Assembly (NCBI GenBank): GCA_030549775.1 | Contig: CM060181.1 | Location: forward strand, 54,297,201 to 54,361,200 | Length of the DNA stretch: 64,000 bases | Direction of reading: 5' to 3' | Source: Tamarix chinensis | Taxonomy: Eukaryota > Streptophyta > Magnoliopsida > Caryophyllales > Tamaricaceae | In this document: piece after piece, positions 25,541 through 37,060 of the stretch | How the letters are laid out: each line of letters opens with the position of its first letter | Numbering within the stretch: the first letter of the stretch is position 1 | Notes under the pieces: generated by a model | Database searches by the model: none | Told to the model about the DNA's origin: nothing | The model's input: only the letters and a program-made list of their open reading frames with translations | Made by a program: the position numbers and the translations under genes

Positions 25541-26351
25541 TCAAAGGGTTGCATGGGATGTATAAAGTCTGCATAGGGGTGAATTTTACATAAGGAAAGT
25601 TGATTTGGGGTGTGAGGAAGGTAATAGAAGAGTTGTTTCAGTGATTGGAGGCTTTAGGTGAAAAATAGTACATGGGATAATATAAGGGTGCATAGGAGAC
25701 CAAGCTAGGGTTTGGGAGGAAACCCTAATCTGAGAGGGCGGTAAAAAGGAGAAATAAATGAGGGTGAGTGGAGTATGAGATGAGGATGGAAATTATCATG
25801 TGAGGGATGAGCATGATTAGCATGGAAAAATAAGAAGTGAAAGGTAAGAAATGGAGGGGTGACATGTGGAAATGAGGAAGCAAGGGTTTGTTGTGGCCAG
25901 TTAGGGTTTGATGTGGTTACCTATAGTTTCATGATCACACGTGTACTTGGAAAGTAAAGTGTAATGATGAGGCTTGAATCTAAAGGCTAAGATGAGTATG
26001 GTATTAAAATAATTTTCGCTTGTGAAGTGGAGTAGGATAGACCACATAGGCCTAAATTAGGATTTCTGGATAAAACCCTAGAGTGAGGTAGTGAGTGGAC
26101 TTGGAGGTGTAAGGTAGTGGACCTTGACCCATATACTTAGGAGTTGGACTTCTAGTGTAAGTTAAGGTAAGAAGGAAAGGATGATGGGGAAAGTTAGGAG
26201 GTGCAAGAGTCTCATGATATGGGACGGGTCCTTTTGGAGGATAAGTGTAAAAGGAGTTATTCATGCATGTCTAAGGCAAAATGTTTTGGAATAAGACACG
26301 ATAAACCATTAATTATGTAAAGTGGAAGATTGTTGAGCCAGGCTTAGACTG

Positions 26352-26700
26352 GTCCCCTGACATATAATAGTGGTCAAGGCATTTTGCCCTATAAGTGACC
26401 GATCCACTGATGAATAATAGTGGCCAAGTGTATTGTGCCCTATACATTTCTAGTCCACTAGCTATAATAGTAGGGGATTCCGTGCCAAAAAAAACCAAAC
26501 ATAATTGTGCTAAGAAATTGGAAAGACACTAAGTACTTACAGTAAAACACCATGAGAGTCGGGGCTAGACCAATCTACCGGCAATAATAGTGGTCAAGAG
26601 CTTTATGCCCTATATGTTTCTAGTCCACTGGCAATAATAGTAGTCAAGATATTTATGCCATGTATGTTTCCGGTCCACCGGTTGAAATAGTGGGGTTCTA
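26352..26700 (+). repeat. AATAATAGTGG motif array in solo LTR
   Basis: Five or six units carry a GTCCACYGG head, AATAATAGTGGTCAAG and a TTTATGCCCTATATG tail. They are arranged in two arms (26,352-26,480 and 26,571-26,700), each closed by a TATAATAGTAGGGG or GAAATAGTGGGG variant. The arrangement matches 54,764-55,060. Confidence 0.65.
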
Positions 26701-27963
26701 GTCTATTTATGAACTCATGATTTAAGTATTAACTTAAGTTAACAATAATCCTTTTAGCCTTAGCACTTAGTACTAGAACAGTCGGAGTGAACCGGTCTAG
26801 TACTAAGTATGGTGGTAACATTCCTGAAATTCACAGGTTTTAATTTAATTACTTTCATTTTAAAAAAATAGTGAATTGTGGGTTGTTACACAACCTACAC
26901 CTAATCATATTACACATGAAATAAATTATAATACCCTCAATGATTACTAAGCCATAATCATTTCTCATAGTTTCATGAAATGTCACACATACTGTTAAGA
27001 TAACCTAAACACTAAACTTTCATGAAATCCTATAAGTCCCAACAATATTGACTTTCGACCTACAACATATATTATCATGATAATACTTAATCATATGTAC
27101 AAGTCATTCATTGTAACAAAAATGAGATAGTGAATCATGCCAACATCCTAGAGTTACAAGACAAAGCTAAATAAAGCAACCATGTAAACACATGTTTCTA
27201 CATAATTTTCATATTTCCATAACACAATATAAAAATATCATAATATTACATCACAATCTAATTTAAAAAAATATAAAAATACTTAGCATGAGATTACCCA
27301 CAATTTACACATATCATCAATGCCTTATCCCAAGACATGTATCCTTACCAAAACATTACAATTCTCTAAGAAAGAATAACCTTAAGTCTCTTCCTCCAAG
27401 ACCATTGGAAAAATATCTATAAACTAAGAAACACCCATGATTAGAATGTAGGAAAACAAATAAGAAAAAGGTAAGTCAAATCAGGATAGAAAGGAATAAT
27501 AACCAAAGAAAAAAAAGAGGGTTGAGTGCTACGTGAGGGAGTTATATTTATTAGGTTGATTTGCGTGAATTTCTCACAAAGGTAGGGGTGAGAAATGTGA
27601 GAAACTAAATCTGGTTAAAGGCTAGCAATATGAGGTTTGGTTAGTTTTGGAGATGTTGTAGTGTGAAAGTAGCAAAGATGGGATCTATAATGGGTTCATT
27701 GTATGAACTTCTCACATTGTGAAAGAGGTGTACCATCAGGTATTGATGTAAGGAATGGTGGTGCATCATAAGATGTGTTGAGTTAGGCTAATCTTATTGT
27801 AAAAAAATGGTAAAAGTTCAATGGGGATGGTGTAGAATAGAGTCGGGAACATATAGAGGGAGTAAAAGATAGATTGGGTGGAGCATTAAATGAATAAATG
27901 AGAGAGGGAAAAGGGTATTTATGGTTGGAAGTGGTGTGCAAATGGATGTGATAAAGGAGATAT

Positions 27964-28970
27964 TGATGTAGGAGAAAACACTCAATAATTGTCTTACATA
28001 ATTATGGAACTAATTATTCTTTATTTGGAAAGTATCTCCTATAAATTTAAAGACAAACAGATGGTTACATTGCTAGAAACGTACCAAACAAGCTACTAAG
28101 TGTCTACGTGCATGTGCATGGCATGTATGAAATGCACGGCCACGTGCATGGGGAGATTCTACGCAGCTTGGTAGAGCATTATTAATACTTTAGTTAATTA
28201 GTTAATTAAGTAGTAGAGTTAGATATTAGATAAAGCATAAAATTAGCATAAAGTAGCATAATATCTTTTAACTTAGAATCTTTTGAATTATGTTTTTTAG
28301 CTAAGTGGTAGTATGGCTATATACAGCCATGAAGGTCACAATTATGGTCAAGAAGTTGACGATCAATATTGAAATAGAATGCAAGTTGAATTATGTGTGA
28401 GTTCAATTCAAGTTAATCAAATATATGTGAACGAATAATCTTAAAAGTCTTAATCTCTTTATCTATGTGAATTAGAGATTAATTTATAAATTTTATTCTC
28501 TTTATAATCCCTACTTTTCCAGCCATAATTATCATCCAAAAATCACTCTAATTCGAGGCTAAGTGAAGCCCTAATTCGGTTTCCACATTCCAAACCCTAA
28601 ACCATCATTCGAAACCCTAATTACTTCCATCCAAACCAAACAAAACCTTAACCCCTTATTCAAAGCTAAACCCTAACCCTAAACCATGACATCAACCTTC
28701 ATACAAACCCTAACATTCAAATCTCATCATCATCAACATACCATTATCGAATGCATATCCTAATTATCACAACTCATTCAAACCATCACCATTAGATAAC
28801 CATCACCATCAAATCATACTTATTTTTTTGAAATCATCACCACCACCTTTCCATCCTATTCGAATACTTTAAACCCTAATACACCATTACCATATCATCT
28901 TCTAATTAATACCAACACCACCAAGCCATAATCTCATTAATTTGAGAATCCCATCCTCCCACACACATCA
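27964..28970 (+). repeat. Solo LTR of a CRM-like element
   Basis: It starts TGATGTAGGAGAAAA and ends CCACACACATCA. Reverse-complemented, it matches the LTRs of the 34,443-40,123 element at both ends and in the TGCATGGCATG(C/T)ATG region. Its length of 1,007 bp compares with 1,069 bp for those LTRs. GAGAT follows the right end directly and occurs 2 bp outside the left end. There is no internal region, so it is a solo LTR, lying within the split reverse LTR. Confidence 0.7.
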
Positions 28971-29371
28971 GAGATGTTAGGCGTAGATTAGTCATGGGTA
29001 AAATGTAGAGAATGGGGGATCTTAGGGAAATTTTTGGTGTAAAAAATCCCTATAATGGATGGATATGATTATGATGATGATGATGTAGGAGTGAAGAATT
29101 AGCAATATTTGGGAAATTTGGTTAGAATAAGAAAACTGGACATAACTTAGTTAGCAAGGGAAAATGTCAAGCAACAAGAAGAAGGAATAGGGGAAAGAGG
29201 AAGACAAAGAAAAGGGCGAAGGGAAAAGGTTAAAGGGAAAAAGGAAAAATAGAAGAAAGAAGTTTTAGATTAGGGTTAAAGTCAAGTTTAAATTTAGCAT
29301 TACACAATTTGATCTTGGTTAAAAATACTAATTACCTAGTATTAGAGTTAGGTTAAATTTGGGGCATTATA

Positions 29372-30212
29372 ATATGGTGGTGGGGATGGAAGGAATAGGT
29401 AGGTCAAGGTTTAGGTTCTATGTGGGTAAACAAAATGAGAAGATAAAAGAAGGAAAAGAAAGAAGAAAAGGGAGGTCAGTTGGGTTTTTCATTGTGTGAA
29501 AATATCTAGATATTAAAGGGTTCTAATATAGATCATTTTTTAAGATAATATTTAAAATAAATTGGAAAAAATTATACAATTTTGAGTAACTAATAATAAT
29601 TTAATAGATTTTTGAAAATGTTCTCTAGAAAACAAAATGGAAAAAATGAAATAAAATTAATTTTGGAAAAAAAATCTTAAATAAGTTGCGGACACAATTT
29701 TTATTTTTTATTTTTCAATGATCTTATCAACCTTGTAGAAAAAATTATATTCAAAGACTAAAACATTTTCTATGGATAAAAAATTATTGAAATGAATTAA
29801 ATAATTTAAAGGGATTTTATTGTTTATAGTAATTATTTTCATTAATGATATATAACTCCAAAATTATATCATAACCATTTTAAAACATTATAATTGGAAA
29901 CAAATTTAAAATATTCAAATTAGAACATGTGACAAAAATAGAAATCCATTTTAAACAAAAATCAAATCATGTGAATTTAATAAAATCATAGACATGAAGA
30001 ATAATAAATAATTAAAATAATAAATTTGAAATGAGTGGTTAATAAAGCAATAAAAATAAATCAAAATTTTAACAAATATGTACGAGAAGAACAATTTAAT
30101 TAAAATAAACCAAATAAAATTAAATTAAAAGTTTAATCTCATAAATGAAATTTCCATTTATAAAAACTAGGTTTTTGAGAAGGCATTAAATTTGAAGTAT
30201 GATATTATTACA
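29372..30212 (-). repeat. Fragment of a reverse-oriented long LTR
   Basis: On the minus strand it would begin TGTAATAATATC at 30,212 and continue through AT-rich sequence to a pyrimidine tract (plus-strand purines at 29,430-29,480). This is similar to the first 800 bp of the 22,949 and 49,153 LTR family. It stops at the reverse LTR ending at 29,371. No coding sequence. Confidence 0.35.
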
Positions 30213-30743
30213 TGGTTTATTATATATCTATATAGGCATTTTATACAAATTCATATGATATGTTTTATATATATTTTCTCTTTAATTTATATTTTCTTGT
30301 CCAAGTGTTGTAAATTTTATTATTTTGATGTCAAATGGATAAACTAAAGCAAAAAAAAGAGGATTTTAGAATCCCAATAGAATAGAGAAGCCAATTTGGG
30401 CAACAAGTACTCATTTGGGATCAATCAGATAAAAAAAAAGCTAAAATGATGCACTGTAGAAAGAAATATAAGCAATAATGGATCAAAATGAATGGTTTGC
30501 CATAAATATGAATTTAAAGTTAAGAAGAATAAAATTTTCAAGCATAATTTATTCATAATTTGGAAAATTTGAAGGGATAAAAGTTATATATCTCTTCATT
30601 ATATTTCCAACACATTTTAAATCATCTCATTCAGAGCTCAAACAAATAAGTCATTGTCAAAATACCAAAAATTTTCAAAGTGGATGAGAAATGCTAAAAT
30701 AGAGCCAAGCATGACTAGGCCATGTCAACCCCAAAATCTTCTT

Positions 30744-32350
30744 TTTTTTTTCAAAGAAACTAATCTACTCATTTTATTCATCCACATTGGGGTAAGATAG
30801 ATTTGTATAATTGTATGCTTTGGCATGCACACTCACCCCCTATACAAAACAAAATAAGCTCTCAAACTCCAAACCCAAAAAGAAAGATAAGGAAAATCGA
30901 AACTAAGTCAATAGCATTGCATGTATGTTGTCTTGGTTTTTTGTACAAGTATGAAGTAATCTACTACCAGTATTGAACTAAATAGAATGGACAATTTTCT
31001 TAATAGAGAGGGCTTTACCTGCAAAAATTCTAAGATTTCTCTCAGTCCATATCTCATACACAGTAGCACAAATAGAGGATCTGTACCACTTCTTTCTCCA
31101 TTGAGCCCCCTATTGTACTTGTGCATCCATCTTCGTTCTTTGTTGAAACATTTGCCTCTCCTCATAACACGCATCCATTTTGGGATAAGTTACCAGACTT
31201 CAGCAGAAAAGGTGCATTCAAAGAATAGATGAGTATGTGTTTCACCTTTGCATTTACAAAGTTAACATCTATTAGCAATAGAGATGCCTCTGGTAGATAG
31301 TTTGCCAATAGTTGAGAGGCATTTCTAACAAGAAAGCCATGATGTGATTTGATGTTTGGGGATAACACTTCTATCCCAGATTTTTTTTGCAAAATAAGTC
31401 CCCTATTGATCACCTTTAGTCTAGTCATAGGTGAGTCTAGCTTTCATTTTTCCACTAGCAATACATTCCTTGAGAACAAGTTTAGCATTGTTTACCCCAC
31501 TTGCTTTGCTTATAAACCAATCTCTAATAGCATGAGTTGTTTCCAGCCCCAAGAGTCACATTGTTTTTTGGGAACATCCCAAATTTCCATCCCCTTCAGA
31601 TAATAATAATTCACCCAATCAGCCCAGAGAGAAGGTTGTTTGGTTTCCAGCCTCTAAATCCACTTGAGACAGAGAGATTTATTCCAACTAAGAGCTTCCT
31701 TGATATCCAAACCACTACATTTCTTATTTTTGCAAATAGTATCCCAGCTCACAAAGGTCATCTTTCTTTGGCCTTCAGAAAGTCCCCCAAAGAATCTTCT
31801 ACATAACTTATCCATCTCCTTCAAGACTTCCTTAGGTAAAAGAAAATTTGAGCCCCAGAAGGTAGATATGCCCTACAAGACAGAGTTGATGAGTTGCTTT
31901 CTCCCTGCATAGGGGAGAAAGCAATTGGCCTAGTGATGCAGCTTGTTCTTGAATTTTTCCACAAGGACAACATAGATGGCTATGCTCAGTTTACATCCAT
32001 GAAGAGCTAGTCCCAAATATCTAAAGGGGAACTTGTCTTCTTTACAATTTATAGCTTTTAAAATCTCTTTTTGGCATCATTAGCCATGCCTCCAAAGTAA
32101 ATTGAAGTCTTGGTAGGGTTGGCTTCAAGGCCTGAGTAGAGAACAAATTTTTGAAGATAGTTTTTGAGGGCTAGGATTGACTTTAAGTCTCCTCTAGAGA
32201 AAAGAAGGAGATCATCCGCAAACATCAAGTGAGAAATATTATTGCCTGCATATTTTGGATGCCTCATATAGTCAATGCCTGAGGTTAGGTTCTTCAGCAT
32301 TCTTGACAGGAACTCCATAGCTAGGATAAAAAGGTTAGGGAGAGATAGGG
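30744..32350 (-). mobile_element. 5'-truncated L1-type LINE
   Basis: It is flanked by a 16-bp target duplication: 30,728-30,743 and 32,351-32,366, ACCCYAAAATCTTCTT with one C/T mismatch. A poly(T) run right after the left copy is the poly(A) tail of a minus-strand element. The sequence encodes the second half of ORF2. Reverse transcription stopped within the RT domain, so endonuclease, ORF1 and 5' UTR never arrived. Confidence 0.85.
30900..32350 (-). pseudogene. LINE ORF2, reverse transcriptase and zf-RVT part
   Basis: From the 5' break the minus strand reads LSPNLFILAMEFLSR and then SHLMFADDLLLFSRGD, with the catalytic FADD at 32,211-32,222. After a frame change it continues with YLGLALHGCKLSI, YAGRKQLINSVL, FWGSNFLLP and further tail motifs down to a YEIWTERN segment near 31,050. 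That is the usual order of plant L1 RT thumb and zf-RVT regions. Several stops and shifts break it. The first open piece is 32,058-32,318 (86 codons). Non-functional copy. Confidence 0.8.
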
Positions 32351-33347
32351 ACCCTAAAATCTTCTTGACACCTAAAATCTTTGATTTAAATCTTTCCAGC
32401 CTAATATCTAATCAAATAACCAACCTATTATAATATTTTAGACCAAGATTAAACCATCTCCATTATATATACAAACATCATAAACTCAAGAATCTTAAGA
32501 CATACAAAATTAGCTTTCATCTTTCTAGCTTAGATTTTTTATTTATTGCATTTAAGGATTCAAGCTTTTGCTTCAAGATTTTTAATTCACGTAATATTCA
32601 AACTTTCTATTAAAAATGAGTATGTTTTCTTTAATTTTTATTCTATTCTAATTTTATTTTACCAAAGATATAGTCAAACTCTATACTTTAAAATATTTAA
32701 ATAATTAATTTCTTACTTTATAAATTACTTTATGTGTTTTATGCTACTATTCTTATGCTACTATTCTTAATTAAGTATAATTGATAGACTAGCTATCTTT
32801 AATTAATTTTTCACAATCCATTTAAAAGTGAGAGTTAATTCTCTACTTCAAGTCGAATAACATAAATAAAAATTAAATGGTTTATGAAAGTAATTAAATT
32901 ATTTATATAATAATAGGAAAGTATAAGTAATTAATCTAACATAAAGTATTGTTCTTTATTTAAACCATTTATCTAGAGATAGTGGGACTAGTGTAACTTT
33001 AGAGAGTGTGTTAGTGATATATTTCCATTAGCACATAGTTGATCATTGAAAAATGTAAGTAATTAGTTAGTTGAATTTCATAATTGGATAGAGGTGCATT
33101 CAACTCCTTATTAGTTTTTATAAGCCGAATTGATCGTAACTAGATTTTATTTATTTTTAGTTGATAAAGTTTTATCTGAAATCCTTAGTTTAGATTAATA
33201 ATTATTTTTATATTTAAATTTTGATTGCCTAAGCTTTATTACAGTAATTATAGTCTTTGAGTTACATTTATTCTCTATAAGAACTATAATTCAACACTCT
33301 TAGTGCTATGTATTACTTGTGACTGGTATATTTGGTCGATATCATTA

Positions 33348-34442
33348 TTTTTGGTAATATGGTTTTAAATTTTTTTTAACATAAATAGTCAATCATCTTC
33401 CAATTACCAAAAATTATATCATCAATAATAAGGTTTTGTTATCTTTTTTAATAAAATCACCACTAATAAGTTTTTTTTAATTCAAATTTCTAAAGTCATC
33501 ATTGGTAATAAGAGTATCAAATTTAACTATTCAAATAACTAAAATCTTAAGATCTTTAATAATAAATTTAATCCTAAAGAAAATATCATTAGTGATACAT
33601 CTTATTACTAATGATTAATAAATTATTTTAAATAAGCTTATTACTAACCCACTTGCAGCTATGATTTAATATTAACAAAACATCATTAACAATTGTAATT
33701 ACTAACAAATATTTCCTTATTACTAATTATTTTTATCACCTCTATTTTTATCTTATTCTTATATTGTATCTAGAACACTCAACTAGAGCTTTAGCCTAGA
33801 TCTTCTCACTAGGTCTAGACAACAAGTCTAATATTCCAAATTATATAACCATAATTTTCTAGATTATATTCCTATGGAGAGGAATCAATCTTACACTTAT
33901 GTGTTTGGTTGGGGTTTAGGTAAATTTACAAGTTTCTATGTAAATCTTGGTCTCATAAAAGTACCAATCAACTGGTTCTGGTTCACTAATAAACTAGCTA
34001 CCACTAATTATTTTTGGATCTTTAGTGAGACCAACCAACTAGTCTATAAAACAAGTTAATTGCTTTATATGGTGATTGGTCTTGATAAACTAGTCGACTA
34101 GTTCCTCAGGGTTATATTTTCACAATTATATATTTTTCTTCCAAACTATGCCCAACCATTTCTAAATCTTTTAATATAGTTCCAACCTTGTTGATAATCT
34201 CTTTGAAATTTTCACCTTGTTCTTCCCTCTTTTTCCCCTATTGATTTTTGAAGGGTGGCATCTCTTTTATCTCTTTGAAATTTCTATTCTACAATTATTT
34301 ATTATTGTTAGTATGCTTTTTACACTTTTATCCTTAGAAGATTTGATGTTAATCTAGGAGCATTTTAAGGTTTTCTTAGAAAGGCAGTTGTGTGTATTTA
34401 TAATTAGCTTGGGATGTAGGTAAATCCACCTCAACTAATTAG
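33348..34442. other. Unassigned sequence, probably LTR-derived at its right end
   Basis: 33,400-33,760 is AT-rich with scattered TTACTAATGA-like words in both orientations but no identifiable transposon ends. 33,860-34,442 has ACTAGTCGACTAGTTC-type phrases like those in the 40,124-42,335 LTR, and may be the start of that LTR, cut off by the CRM-like element. The 61-codon frame at 33,874-34,059 is not recognised. Confidence 0.35.
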
Positions 34443-35511
34443 TGATTTATGTATGAATATGTACTTATCGTTTGGGTGATATTATGGTTTGGTTAGGGTT
34501 ATTTAAGGGCTTTGATTGTTTGAATATGATGATGATGATGATTTGACAAAGAATAAAAATGATGATGATGCTCGAATGATAAAGGCTTTGGAATGCTTTG
34601 GTTTGTGGGCTAGGATTAGAGTTTACAAATCAAATTTAATGGTATTATGTATATAATGGTGATGAACGAGTGAAAATATGAGGATTTGATGATTCTATTT
34701 TGAATTTAAGATGTTGAGTATGATTTTGTGATAACAATAATATCATAATCTTAAGTTTGGAAAAAGATAAAATCAAGTATAAAAAATAGGTTAAAGATGA
34801 GTGTTGAAGATGATGATGATGGTGATTGTATATGGCATTTAAGGTGGGGTTGGCGTGGGGTTTTGTAGAGAGCTTTAAGGATATATCTTAGTCTCTAAAT
34901 CACATGGGCAAAGAGATTAAGTATTTCAATAATAATCACCCACACAAAATTGATTAAAATTGAGAAGAATTCACATAGAATTCAATTAAGCAAAAACTTA
35001 TAAATTTCATTCAATTTTGTCTCTCCTTTGTGTCGTGTACTTATATGGTTTCTATAGCCATTGCACTTACGTAAAAATTTTATATAATCCTCCTAAAAAT
35101 ATTATAATAATTGACACATACAGCAATGGCTTGTTCCCTACTAAAATCACAACCCAAAAGATAGAATAAGATAACCCTAAAAAATAGAATTAAGATACTT
35201 TTTAACTAATTAAACTTTCCTATCTTTTTAACTAATATGAATGTGATATTAATCAATATCCCATGTCTAAAGTGTCGGATAAAGTCTCCTCATGCACATA
35301 CAACGTTCATTCCTACCATGCAACACATTTTTGCCCGCCATGCATGCCATGCACACGTCTTTATTACTAGTGACTTATTTTGTAAGTTTCGTCCATAACT
35401 AGCAATTTAGTCATCCATTTGTCTTCAAATTTGTAGAGCATCCTCTATATATAAGGGATAATAGGTTCCATAATAATAAATTCTAAGTCTTAACCATTTT
35501 CTCCTACATCA
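34443..35511 (-). repeat. 3' LTR of the CRM-like element
   Basis: On the minus strand it starts TGATGTAGGAGAAAATGG and ends CATACATAAATCA. It aligns end to end with 39,055-40,123 and has the same length. Divergence is roughly one base in eight by eye. Confidence 0.85.
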
Positions 35512-37060
35512 TTCTCCCCTTGTTGATTTGAATTTGTCTGAAAATTTGCATCTCCATAGTAAGGAATGATATCACTAGCATTGAATATTCTAGACACCCA
35601 ACTATATGAATTTGGAAAATCTAGTTCATAAGAAATTTCCAAAAATCTTCTAAGTACTTTAAAAGGACCATCTGCCATTGGCATAAGCTTATTATTTCTT
35701 AGATTAGGAAATCTCTCCTTCCTTAAGTGCAACCATACCAAATCCCCCGATCGAAATACGTGTCAACTCCTATACTTGTTTGCTCTTGTCTTGTATACTT
35801 CATTTACCTTCTCAATGTTGTGATTGATTTGTTGATGAAGTTTCTAAAAGAACTACAATCTCTCTTGTGCATCATAACTCTTTACTTCTCCCTTCTTCAA
35901 TGGTACCATATCAATCGGTATATATGGATTAACACCATATACTATCTCGAAGGGACTAGAGCTTATTATAGTTGAAGGACTCTGATTGTATGCAAACTTT
36001 GCATGTGCTTTTTACTTAACATCCTAATCCTTAGTGTTTTTAATCACGAATTCCCTTAGAAAAGTATCTAAAGTTCTATTAATAACTTTAGTTTAACCAT
36101 CCTTTTAAGGTTGATGTGATGTATTAAATAGAAGCTTCATTCCTCGCATATGCCATAATGTCTTCCAAAAATAACTTAAGAACTTCACATCTCTATCCGA
36201 AACTATACTCCTTAGAATCCCGTGCAATCTCACGATCTCCTTGAAATATAAATTCTCAATATAAGTAGCATCATCGGTCTTGTTACGTGGAAGAAAATGA
36301 GCCACCTTGGAAAATCGATCCACCACCACCATGATAGAATCTTTGCCACTTTGTGTCTTAGGCAATCCCAAAATAAAATCCATACTTACACCTTCCCATG
36401 GTTGAGTAGGCATGAGTAAAGGCACATAAAACCCTTTGTGCAAGAAACTATTGCATCTTTGACATGTAGCACACCTTACAACCATATTTTGCACTCCTTT
36501 TTGCATTCTTGGCCAATAAAAATGTTCTTGCAATAGTTCTAAAGTCTTATGAACTCCAAAGTATCCTTAAATACCACCTTCATATACCTCTTTGATTATA
36601 AAATCTTGAATTGAGGTATTTAGCATGAAAAATGTGTTTTTATTGAATAAGAATCCATCTTGAAGAGCATAAGCTCCTTCACTTCCTTGTTTCTTAAAAT
36701 CTTCAAAAATAAAAGAAAAATCATCATCAATGGCATATTAACTTTTCCATATCTCGAACCCCAAAATATTTGCATCTATCATTGTAAGTATCATATTCCT
36801 TCAAGATAATGCATCCGCAAAAACACTCTCCTTTCCATCCTTCCTAGGCACCAATAAAGCCAAAACACTACAAGGACTCATACATTTTTTAATATAGCCT
36901 CGATCTAACAACTCTTTCACTTATCTATACCACTTTAGACTTCTTCATATTGCATCAACAAGCTAGCTTGTTTGGTAATAAAACTCCTGGCATAAAATCA
37001 ATAGCATGCTCGATACCTCTCAAAGGAGGTAATTCAATTGGCAACTCATCCAAAAAAACA
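35490..37060 (-). pseudogene. pol of CRM-like element: RT stub fused to RNase H tail, integrase
   Basis: Reading leftward: ADVFLDELPIELPPLRGIEH near 37,030, the segment before RT; then LLDRGYIKK and LLVPRKDG at the RT start; and at about 36,830 a direct jump to KESVFADALS, the end of RNase H. The catalytic RT and RNase H are gone. Integrase follows, open at 36,105-36,533 (142 codons), with HFYWPRM, CATCQRC and MDFILGLP. It contains [16 protein letters not shown] and the second catalytic Asp in VSDRDVKF. The C-terminal part 35,490-35,741 has [11 protein letters not shown] and GPF, then enters the 3' LTR. The glutamate of D-D-E lies in broken sequence. Confidence 0.85.

Larger units (their letters stand above)
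22949..26890 (+). repeat. Solo LTR, 3.9 kb, Tekay-like, with perfect target duplication
   Basis: It is flanked by CAACC at 22,944-22,948 and 26,891-26,895. It starts TAAAATGTCCCAAAATCC (a worn TGTAAT-CCCC) and ends GGTGGTAACATTCC ... GTGAATTGTGGGTTGTTACA. The distal half matches the 49,153-55,794 LTR segment by segment, including GCATGCTAGGATAA, the TTTTAGCCTTAGCACTTAGTAC block and the AATAATAGTGG array. No primer site, gene or second LTR accompanies it, so it is the product of LTR-LTR recombination. Inside are a C-rich tract, trinucleotide repeats and a 128-bp tandem duplication. Confidence 0.8.
21692..29371 (-). repeat. Reverse-oriented long LTR split by two solo LTRs
   Basis: On the minus strand it would start at 29,371 (TATAATGCCCCAAATTTAACC) and end at 21,692 (GAGGCTTTACA after GTGGTAACACC). 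After removing the solo LTRs 22,949-26,890 and 27,964-28,970, about 2.73 kb remains, close to the 2.85 kb LTR at 6,912. Internal landmarks agree with that LTR: a pyrimidine tract 120-210 bp from the start (29,160-29,250) and a reversed AATAATAGTGG array 570-750 bp from the end (22,268-22,440). No convincing target duplication or primer site was found, so whether it is solo is open. Confidence 0.5.
30228..33347 (+). repeat. Athila/Tat-like LTR split by a LINE
   Basis: The left part (30,228-30,743) follows the order of the 13,325 LTR: TATAGGCATTTTATAC, TTGTCCAAG, TAAACTAAAGC, AAAAGTTATATATCT, TTTCCAA, then GAGAAATGCTAAA near the LINE. The right part (32,351-33,347) ends GGTCGATATCA, resembling the TATCA end. 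Without the LINE the length is about 1.5 kb, like the other Athila/Tat LTR. No clear primer site follows, so it may be solo. Start and end are approximate. Confidence 0.4.

Noticed and set aside
28541..28700. Telomere-like repeats (AACCCTAA words)
   Set aside because: The AAACCCTAA words are scattered and irregular, not a tandem telomere array, and belong to the CRM-like solo LTR.
31349..31912. Plus-strand open frames at 31,349-31,912
   Set aside because: They are antisense to the LINE ORF2 remnant on the minus strand.
33400..33760. A MITE with TTACTAATGA repeats
   Set aside because: No inverted termini or target duplication could be paired; the words are too short and AT-rich to support a call.
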